Shown here one piece after another: positions 6,518 through 11,514 of a DNA stretch of 11,514 nucleotides (position 1 is its first letter; the number at the start of each line of letters is the position of its first letter). Both the position numbers and the translations under genes were made by a program. The notes beneath the pieces are model-generated. The model saw nothing but the letters and a program-made list of their open reading frames with translations, ran no database searches and was not told the origin of the DNA. The DNA is from a bacterium (GTDB taxonomy: Bacteria > Desulfobacterota > Deferrisomatia > Deferrisomatales > BM512): NCBI GenBank assembly GCA_009724975.1, contig SRXB01000041.1, positions 1-11,514 on the forward strand. Reading direction: 5' to 3'.

Positions 6518-6579
6518 GCTTTTTTATGGAAGGGCGGTTATCTTTTGGGTAGGGGCGGCTATGGCAATTTTGCCTCGTC

Positions 6580-6591
6580 GGCCCTAGGGCC
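6580..6591. repeat. 12-bp perfect palindrome GGCCCTAGGGCC
   Basis: A perfect, gapless 12-base palindrome 36 nt before the small membrane protein gene, in the gap after the leuB terminator. It shares GCCCTAG with the two terminator hairpins on its left. It might be a protein-binding site; no promoter hexamers are convincing around it. Confidence 0.4.
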
Positions 6592-6626
6592 AGCCTAAAT
6601 GGGCCGGAAAGAGTGGAGAATTTGCG

Positions 6627-6827
6627 ATGAGGAAAAATGTTGGGCCCGTTGACAAGGCGGTAAGGATAATCGGAGGGGCCGCGGTTTTGTCCCTTTTGTT
6701 TATAATCGAAGGAAACGCAAGGTTCCTTGGCCTTTTTGGGATTATACCGATAGTGGTCGCATTCGTAGGCTATTGCCCCCTCTACCCGCTCGTCGGGCTG
6801 GACACAAATCGGAAAAACAAGGGCTAA
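6627..6827 (+). CDS. Small DUF2892/YgaP-like inner-membrane protein
   Basis: A 66-residue protein beginning MRKNVGPVDKAVRIIGG, the typical opening of the DUF2892 (YgaP-like transmembrane) family, followed by two hydrophobic segments at about 12-27 and 33-49, then the conserved CPLYPLVGL (50-58) and a short basic tail (NRKNKG). In E. coli YgaP this membrane part is joined to a rhodanese domain; here it stands alone, as in many bacteria, and its function is unknown. ATG 6627 has GGAG with an 8-nt spacing. Its stop codon overlaps the convergent stop codon of the SH3 protein gene. Family call is by recognition of the N-terminal and CPLY motifs. Confidence 0.82.
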   Translation: MRKNVGPVDKAVRIIGGAAVLSLLFIIEGNARFLGLFGIIPIVVAFVGYCPLYPLVGLDTNRKNKG

Positions 6828-7474
6828 AAGCGAATTTTGCCCGCCCCGTGTCTGCGTCCGGAAGAGTAGAAGCCCCCGGCGACGTACCCGCCGATGAGTA
6901 TCAGAGTTCCTGCGATCATCGCGAGCGCGTTTGCCCACTTGTCGCTCTTTTCCTTATCGGAGATAAGCCTTTGGGCGAGGTTTTCGGCGTCTTCTGCCCG
7001 CGCCCTCGCGGCGTCAGCCTCTTCGCGCAGCTTTACCACGTTTGAATTTTGTTTTTTCCACTCGGCGTATTCGCGCTCAAGGCCCGAGAGCTTTTGCTCA
7101 AGCTCGGCCTTGCCGGTGGCCGCCGCGCCAAGCTCCTGCCCTGCCTTGCCCGCCGATTCGCTCAGTTTTTGCAATTCCGCCTTCAGCCGCTCGTTTTCCG
7201 CGAGGGTCTCGGAAAGTTTTGTATAGGAGGGGGCCTGTCCGGTCAGCTTGCCGGAAGGCAGCCACCCCTCGGCGGGGGAGACCAGCCTGGACCAGCCCAG
7301 TTTTTCCTGCGCCACCTCAACCTCGGCTCCTGCGGAGACGCTGGCCACGTAGCGGTATTCGCTCCCGGGCCCTTCCTTGAGGCCGATTTCGGCGGTTTCA
7401 AGGACGTACATGCGCGCGGCATGGCTTGCGGTGGCGGTGAAGAGGATGACGGTTAAAAATGCCTTTATTTTCAT
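6824..7474 (-). CDS. SH3b-domain / coiled-coil / membrane-anchored envelope protein (YgiM/TIGR04211 type)
   Basis: A 216-residue envelope protein with the order signal peptide (1-19, cleavage after SHA), bacterial SH3 domain (about 21-80; GLKEGPGSEYRYVASVSAG and GWLPSGKL), coiled coil (about 88-179, rich in Glu, Lys, Ala and Leu) and one transmembrane helix (about 184-203) before a short basic tail. This is the architecture of the TIGR04211 SH3 proteins, including E. coli YgiM. SH3b domains often bind peptidoglycan or envelope proteins; that role here is inferred. With the signal peptide and C-terminal helix, the SH3 and coiled coil would lie in the periplasm, anchored to the inner membrane. 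The start at 7474 has AAGGAAAG upstream and fits the signal peptide. Its gene is divergent from yebC and convergent, with overlapping stop codons, on the DUF2892 gene. Confidence 0.85.
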   Translation of the reverse strand: MKIKAFLTVILFTATASHAARMYVLETAEIGLKEGPGSEYRYVASVSAGAEVEVAQEKLGWSRLVSPAEGWLPSGKLTGQAPSYTKLSETLAENERLKAELQKLSESAGKAGQELGAAATGKAELEQKLSGLEREYAEWKKQNSNVVKLREEADAARARAEDAENLAQRLISDKEKSDKWANALAMIAGTLILIGGYVAGGFYSSGRRHGAGKIRF

Positions 7475-7505
7475 TTTCTGGCTTTCCTTTTTTTATCCAG
7501 TGGAA

Positions 7506-7534
7506 AATATCCCCTTTTTCAGCATTTTTTTCAA
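7506..7534 (-). promoter_or_regulatory. Probable sigma70-type promoter for the SH3-domain protein gene
   Basis: On the minus strand TTGAAA (7534-7529), a 17-nt spacer and GATATT (7511-7506) lie about 32 nt before the ATG at 7474. The hexamers match consensus at five and four of six positions, with ideal spacing. Confidence 0.45.
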
Positions 7535-7596
7535 GGGATGGCGCGGAGCCCTCCCAGCCGCCTTCGCATTACAATCTTTTCTTTCTGCACATTCAT

Positions 7597-7625
7597 CTGT
7601 TACGCTAAAAAATTGACTGTAAAAT
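7597..7625 (+). promoter_or_regulatory. Tentative promoter for the yebC-ruvCAB-ispG operon
   Basis: TAAAAT (7620-7625) is a good -10 hexamer 29 nt before the yebC start; the hexamer 17 nt upstream, CTGTTA (7597-7602), is a poor -35. A nearby TTGACT (7613-7618) has no matching -10. The region is AT-rich, lies between divergent genes, and must hold a start of the operon, but the exact site is weakly supported. Confidence 0.25.
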
Positions 7626-7654
7626 GGCATGGAACTTTGAAAGGAAGAGAGTAA

Positions 7655-8404
7655 ATGGCCGGTCACAGCAAATGGGCTAACATCAGACATAGAAAAGGCA
7701 GGGAAGACGCCAAGCGAGGCAAGATTTTCGGCAAGTTCGCCAAAGAGATAGCGGTGGCCGCGAGGCTGGGAGGGGGGGACCCCGACGGCAACCCCAGGCT
7801 CCGCACCGCGATAGATAAAGCGCGTGAACAGAATATGCCCAAGGACAACATCCAGCGGGCGATAGCCAAGGGCGCGGGCGGCGGCGACGGCGCGAACTAC
7901 GAGCAGATCGTCTATGAGGGCTACGGCCCCGGCGGCGTGGCTGTGCTGGTAGATGTCCTCACCGACAACCGCGTGCGCGTAGTGGCCGAGGTCCGACACG
8001 CTTTCTCCAAGAACAACGGCAACCTCGGGGCGAGCGGCTGCGTGGCCTATCTCTTCGAGTCCAAGGGGCTTATTTTGGTGCCGAAGTCGGCGGTGGACGA
8101 GGACAAAATCATGGAGGTGGCCCTTGAGGCCGGAGCGCTGGACGTGGCGGACTCGGGCGACCAGTGGGAAGTGACCACCGCCCCCAACGACTACCGCGCC
8201 GTCCGCACCGCCATCGAGGAGGCGAAAATCCCCGTCGACTCCGGTGAGACGACGATGATTCCCGCAACCACCGTCGCGGTTTCCGGCAAGGAGGCCGAGC
8301 AGATGCTCAGGCTCATGGACATGCTGGAGGACAACGACGACGTGCAGAACGTCTACGCCAACTTCGACATTGACGACAGCGAGCTTGAGAGGATTTCGGG
8401 CTGA
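7655..8404 (+). CDS. yebC: YebC/PmpR-family regulatory/translation factor
   Basis: A 249-residue member of the YebC (TACO1) family, of the usual length, beginning with the diagnostic MAGHSKWANIRHRKGREDAK and continuing with PRLRTAIDKAREQNMPKDNIQRAI (about 48-71), both conserved across the family. Family members were described as DNA-binding regulators (PmpR) and more recently as ribosome-associated factors that relieve stalling at proline-rich stretches; which applies here cannot be read from the sequence. The C-terminal third contains the typical TTMIPATTVAV and the acidic NDDVQNVYANFDI ending. The ATG follows AAGGAAGAGAG at normal spacing. First gene of the cluster; ruvC starts 2 nt after its stop, an arrangement common in many bacteria. 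Confidence 0.96.
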   Translation: MAGHSKWANIRHRKGREDAKRGKIFGKFAKEIAVAARLGGGDPDGNPRLRTAIDKAREQNMPKDNIQRAIAKGAGGGDGANYEQIVYEGYGPGGVAVLVDVLTDNRVRVVAEVRHAFSKNNGNLGASGCVAYLFESKGLILVPKSAVDEDKIMEVALEAGALDVADSGDQWEVTTAPNDYRAVRTAIEEAKIPVDSGETTMIPATTVAVSGKEAEQMLRLMDMLEDNDDVQNVYANFDIDDSELERISG

Positions 8405-8406
8405 CG

Positions 8407-8931
8407 ATGATCCGCGTTCTGGGGGTCGATCCGGGCTCGCGCTTTACGGGCTGGGGCATTGTGGAGATGGACAAGAACCGCTTGCGCCATGTGGCGCACG
8501 GAGTCATCTCCACCAAATCCGGCGACCCTCTTCCGGCCCGCCTCTCGGTGATTCACAAGGGGCTTTTGGGGGTGGTTGCGGAATTTTCCCCCCAGGAGGC
8601 GGGAGTGGAGCAGATTTTCAGCGCCAAGAACACCCTCTCGGCCCTGAAGCTTGGCCACGCAAGGGGCGTGGCGCTCCTCGCCCTTGAGGAAAGCTCCGTC
8701 CCCATAACGGAATACACCGCGCTTCAGGTCAAATCGGCGGTGGTAGGCTACGGCAAGGCCGCCAAGGAGCAGGTTCAGGAGATGGTCAAGAGGCTTTTGA
8801 GCCTTCCGGAGGTTCCCCCCGAAGACGGGGCCGACGCCCTCGCCGTGGCTATCTGCCACGGGCGCACCCGCTCCACCAACGCGGCTATTTTGGCCTCGCG
8901 GGCGGGGGTTAAGATGGAGTTCAGGCGATGA
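8407..8931 (+). CDS. ruvC: Crossover junction endodeoxyribonuclease RuvC
   Basis: Resolves Holliday junctions by symmetrical nicking during recombination and repair, acting with the RuvAB motor. The 174 residues match the family. The RNase H-like catalytic acids are all present: Asp8 (GVDPGSRFTGWG), Glu68 (GVEQIFSAKN), Asp140 and Asp143 (EDGADALAVAICH). The segment VKSAVVGYGKAAKEQVQEMV (108-127) is the conserved DNA-contacting region. The start lies 2 nt after the yebC stop with little Shine-Dalgarno sequence, so translational coupling is likely. Its last 4 nt (ATGA) overlap the ruvA start. Confidence 0.97.
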   Translation: MIRVLGVDPGSRFTGWGIVEMDKNRLRHVAHGVISTKSGDPLPARLSVIHKGLLGVVAEFSPQEAGVEQIFSAKNTLSALKLGHARGVALLALEESSVPITEYTALQVKSAVVGYGKAAKEQVQEMVKRLLSLPEVPPEDGADALAVAICHGRTRSTNAAILASRAGVKMEFRR

Positions 8932-9527
8932 TAGCCCACCTTTCAGGCGCGCTTTTGCGCGCTTTCGCGGGGGAGGCGGTGATAGATGTCGGCGGCGTTG
9001 GCTACCGCGTCTTTTTGCCGCTTTCCACCTACGAAAAGCTCCCTTCGCTCGGCCAGAGCGTCTCGCTTCGCATCGTGACGGTGGTGAAGGAGGACGAGAT
9101 CTCCCTTTACGGCTTTTTCACCGAGCGCGAGGAGTGGCTTTTCAACATCCTGCGCGATGTGAGCGGGGTGGGGCCTAAGCTAGCCGCCAAGATTCTTTCC
9201 GGCATGGACGCGGGTCGGCTTCGCGACGCCATAGCGGGTGGCGACGTCGCCGGACTTTGCAAAATCTCCGGCGTCGGCAAGAAGATGGCCGAAAGGCTGG
9301 TGGTCGAACTGAGGGAAAAGGTGGGTGCCTTCGACACCGGAGTGACGCTGCCGGATATTTCGTCGACCACTTCCGGCCCCCTTTCCGAGGCGGAGGAGGC
9401 GCTAGTTTCCCTCGGCTATCCGCGTCCCCTTGCAAAAAAGGCCGTTTTGGCGGCCTCGCCGGAGGGCAAGGACCCCGTCGGCGAAATTATCCGCTCCGCA
9501 TTGCGGAGCCTTGCGCCCAAGCGCTGA
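8928..9527 (+). CDS. ruvA: Holliday junction branch migration protein RuvA
   Basis: Tetrameric junction-binding subunit that loads the RuvB helicase onto Holliday junctions. The 199 residues show the three-domain layout: an N-terminal OB fold (1-65, beginning MIAHLSGALL, with DVGGVGYRVFLP), two helix-hairpin-helix motifs (SGVGPKLAAKIL, 79-90, and SGVGKKMAERLV, 114-125), a flexible acidic linker (about 130-150) and a C-terminal RuvB-binding domain (about 151-199, EAEEALVSLGYPRPLAKKAV). Starts inside the end of ruvC through a 4-nt ATGA overlap and ends 9 nt before ruvB, so the three proteins are produced from one message. Confidence 0.97.
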   Translation: MIAHLSGALLRAFAGEAVIDVGGVGYRVFLPLSTYEKLPSLGQSVSLRIVTVVKEDEISLYGFFTEREEWLFNILRDVSGVGPKLAAKILSGMDAGRLRDAIAGGDVAGLCKISGVGKKMAERLVVELREKVGAFDTGVTLPDISSTTSGPLSEAEEALVSLGYPRPLAKKAVLAASPEGKDPVGEIIRSALRSLAPKR

Positions 9528-9536
9528 GGGTGAGAG

Positions 9537-10553
9537 ATGACCGATAGAATAGTCGCGCCCTCCCTTATGGAAGACGATTCCGGCGCGGGCGCCGCCCTCA
9601 GGCCGGCCAACCTTTCGGAATATATAGGGCAGGAGCAGATAAAGGAAAACTTAAGGGTTTTCATCGAGGCCGCCAAGCGCAGGGGCGAGCCCCTCGACCA
9701 CGCCCTCTTCTCCGGCCCGCCCGGCCTTGGGAAAACCACGCTGGCCAACATCATAGCCGCCGAGATGGGGGTCAACATCGAGACGACCTCCGGCCCCGTA
9801 ATCGAAAAGCCCGGCGATCTGGCCGCTATTTTGACGAACCTCTCGGCGGGCGATGTCCTTTTCATCGACGAGATTCATCGCCTCAGCCCCGTCGTGGAGG
9901 AGATTTTGTATCCCGCGATGGAGGATTTCCAGCTCGACATCATGATAGGGCAGGGGCCCAGCGCCCGCTCCATCAAGATAGACCTCCCCCGCTTCACCCT
10001 TGTGGGCGCCACAACCCGCTCTGGCCTTCTCACCGCACCCCTGCGCGACCGCTTCGGCGTCGTAGCACGCCTTGAGTTCTACACGCCAGAGGAATTGAAG
10101 ATAATAGTGGCGCGTTCAGCCGCCATCTTGGGGGTTGAGCTGACGGAAGAGGGGGCTTGGGAGATAGCGCGAAGGAGCAGGGGGACCCCGCGCATAGCAA
10201 ACCGACTTCTTAGGCGAGTGCGAGATTTTGCAGAGGTGCGCCACGGCGGGGTAATCGACAAGGTGGTGGCCGACAAGGCCCTCCTCTCGCTCGACGTCGA
10301 CCAAAAAGGGCTCGACAAGATGGATCTTCGCATCCTCACCACCATAATAAGCCTCTTCAACGGCGGGCCGGTGGGAATAGAAACCATTTCCGCCGCCATC
10401 GGCGAGCAAAAAGACACCATCGAGGACGTCTACGAGCCCTATCTGATACAGCAGGGGTATCTGGCCCGCACCGCCAGAGGGAGAATCGCAACCGATCTCG
10501 CCTACACCCACTTCGGTCTGGCCCGCCCGACCCGACAGGGGGATCTGCTTTGA
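9537..10553 (+). CDS. ruvB: Holliday junction branch migration DNA helicase RuvB
   Basis: AAA+ hexameric ATPase that drives branch migration of Holliday junctions with RuvA. The 338 residues match the family length. Visible motifs are Walker A GPPGLGKTT (60-68), Walker B LFIDEIHRL (108-116), sensor 1 GATTRSG (157-163), the LRDRFG arginine-finger region (169-174), sensor 2 GTPRIANRLLRRVRDFA (about 215-231) and a winged-helix C-terminal domain ending with the conserved RTARGRIAT and YTHFG segments. The ruvA stop itself sits in a GAGGGTGAGAG stretch that can serve as the ribosome binding site. Its stop codon is shared with the ispG start. Confidence 0.98.
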   Translation: MTDRIVAPSLMEDDSGAGAALRPANLSEYIGQEQIKENLRVFIEAAKRRGEPLDHALFSGPPGLGKTTLANIIAAEMGVNIETTSGPVIEKPGDLAAILTNLSAGDVLFIDEIHRLSPVVEEILYPAMEDFQLDIMIGQGPSARSIKIDLPRFTLVGATTRSGLLTAPLRDRFGVVARLEFYTPEELKIIVARSAAILGVELTEEGAWEIARRSRGTPRIANRLLRRVRDFAEVRHGGVIDKVVADKALLSLDVDQKGLDKMDLRILTTIISLFNGGPVGIETISAAIGEQKDTIEDVYEPYLIQQGYLARTARGRIATDLAYTHFGLARPTRQGDLL

Positions 10554-11514
10554 GCTTTTCAGCCGTTCCAGCGAGGAGAAAGACCAGAAAGATATGGGTA
10601 GGCAAGGTGCCGGTGGGCGGCGACGCCCCGATAGCGGTGCAGTCGATGACCAACACCGACACCCGCGACGCCAAGGCGACCATCGCGCAGATAAAGAGGC
10701 TTGAGGAGGCGGGGTGCGAGATAATACGCGCCGCAGTCCCCGATGAAGACGCCGCCCGCGCCATAAAGGAGATTAGGGCCGGAATAAAAATCCCCCTCAT
10801 CGCAGACATCCACTTCCACCACACCCTCGCCCTCGCCGCCATCGAAAACGGCGTGGACGGACTTAGGCTGAACCCGGGCAACATCGGGGCGCGGTGGAAG
10901 GTGGAAGAGGTTGTAAGGGCCGCCTCGGAACGGGGAATACCCATCCGCATAGGTGTGAACTCCGGCAGCGTCGAACGCGAGCTTCTTGCAAAGCATGGAG
11001 GCCCCACTCCGCTTGCGCTGGTGGAATCGGCGCTTGGCCACGTGCGGATTCTGGAAGATTTGGGGTACGACAAGATAAAGGTCAGCCTCAAGGGGTCGCA
11101 CGTCATGCAGACGGTCGCCGCCTATAAACTGATGGCGGAAGAGCGCGACTACCCCCTCCACATCGGGATAACCGAGGCGGGCACCGTCTTTCGCGGCGGC
11201 GTCAAATCGGGGGTCGGCGTAGGGATACTACTTTACGAGGGGCTTGGCGACACCCTTCGCGTCAGCCTCACCGGCGACCCGGTCCGCGAAATCGAAGTGG
11301 CCTTCTGGATTTTGGGGGCGCTCGGCATAAGGCGGCGCGGCATAGACGTAATAAGCTGCCCCACCTGCGCCCGCACCCACCTGCCGATAGAGACGCTTGC
11401 GCTTGAGGTTGAAAAGGCGCTGGCCGACCTGGACGCACCCGTAACCGTGGCGGTGATGGGTTGCGAGGTCAATGGTCCGGGCGAGGCGCGGGAGGCCGAC
11501 GTTGGCGTGGCCTC
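10550..11514 (+). CDS. ispG: 4-hydroxy-3-methylbut-2-en-1-yl diphosphate synthase (partial, runs off right edge)
   Basis: Converts 2-C-methyl-D-erythritol 2,4-cyclodiphosphate to HMBPP, the penultimate step of the MEP isoprenoid pathway, using a [4Fe-4S] cluster. An open frame of 321 codons runs to the window edge. The N-terminal TIM barrel shows RRKTRKIWVG, APIAVQSMTNTDT, ADIHFHH, LRLNPGNIG, RIGVNSGS and HIGITEAG; the cluster ligands in the C-terminal part are Cys270 and Cys273 (CPTC) and Cys305 with Glu312 (GCEVNGPGE). With the TTG start at 10550 these residues fall at the same numbers as in E. coli IspG, which supports that start; no ATG or GTG in frame lies earlier than the conserved VQSMTN block except GTG codons after residue 19. 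TTG overlaps the ruvB stop (TTGA), with AGGGGG about 8 nt upstream. Roughly the last 40-60 residues are missing. Confidence 0.96.
   Translation, partial: MSFSAVPARRKTRKIWVGKVPVGGDAPIAVQSMTNTDTRDAKATIAQIKRLEEAGCEIIRAAVPDEDAARAIKEIRAGIKIPLIADIHFHHTLALAAIENGVDGLRLNPGNIGARWKVEEVVRAASERGIPIRIGVNSGSVERELLAKHGGPTPLALVESALGHVRILEDLGYDKIKVSLKGSHVMQTVAAYKLMAEERDYPLHIGITEAGTVFRGGVKSGVGVGILLYEGLGDTLRVSLTGDPVREIEVAFWILGALGIRRRGIDVISCPTCARTHLPIETLALEVEKALADLDAPVTVAVMGCEVNGPGEAREADVGVA

Noticed and set aside
6498..6938. 146-codon minus-strand open frame across the leuB terminator and the DUF2892 gene
   Set aside because: It would be read through an 11-bp terminator stem, overlaps the start of neither gene sensibly, and its translation looks random.
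10357..11106. 249-codon minus-strand open frame opposite ruvB and ispG
   Set aside because: Antisense shadow spanning the junction of two well-supported genes; the translation is low-complexity, Ser/Arg/Pro-rich and unrecognisable.

Overview
The window looks like chromosomal DNA of a GC-rich (about 60-65% G+C), probably anaerobic or facultatively anaerobic Gram-negative bacterium, most plausibly of the deltaproteobacterial/Desulfobacterota type. This rests on a secreted multiheme cytochrome c, the yebC-ruvC-ruvA-ruvB order followed directly by ispG, the MEP isoprenoid route, and an SH3-domain envelope protein of the YgiM/TIGR04211 type. The taxonomic call is an inference from gene content; no rRNA or other marker is present.

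Left part (1-2970, all minus strand): an apparent operon read right to left, RNase D (rnd), then a fused chorismate mutase/prephenate dehydrogenase (tyrA), then an 86-residue protein of unknown function, then the first 135 codons of an AT-rich (about 38% G+C) PD-(D/E)XK-nuclease-like gene that leaves the window at base 1. The composition changes abruptly within a few bases of the stop codon of the 86-residue gene, so the last gene looks like the edge of acquired DNA. Whatever system it belongs to lies outside the window.

Middle (2971-7654): divergently from rnd runs a family I inorganic pyrophosphatase (ppa). Next come a periplasmic multiheme cytochrome c with eight CXXCH sites plus one CXXCG site, closed by a strong intrinsic terminator, and a 3-isopropylmalate dehydrogenase-type enzyme (leuB), also closed by a strong terminator. 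A 66-residue DUF2892/YgaP-like membrane protein then meets a minus-strand SH3/coiled-coil/transmembrane protein tail to tail, with the stop codons overlapping.

Right part (7655-11514, all plus strand): a tightly packed housekeeping operon, yebC - ruvC - ruvA - ruvB - ispG. Junctions are a 2-nt gap, a 4-nt ATGA overlap, a 9-nt gap and a 4-nt TTGA overlap. RuvA, RuvB and RuvC together process Holliday junctions. YebC is a conserved translation/regulatory factor commonly found beside ruvC. IspG makes the isoprenoid precursor HMBPP and runs off the right edge after 321 codons.

Most of the window is ordinary core genome. The points that deserve a second look are the AT-rich nuclease-like gene at the left edge, the non-canonical ninth heme-type motif in the cytochrome, and the E. 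coli-like fused TyrA. There is no gene-free stretch longer than about 240 bases. No tRNA, rRNA, CRISPR array, insertion sequence or integrase was seen.
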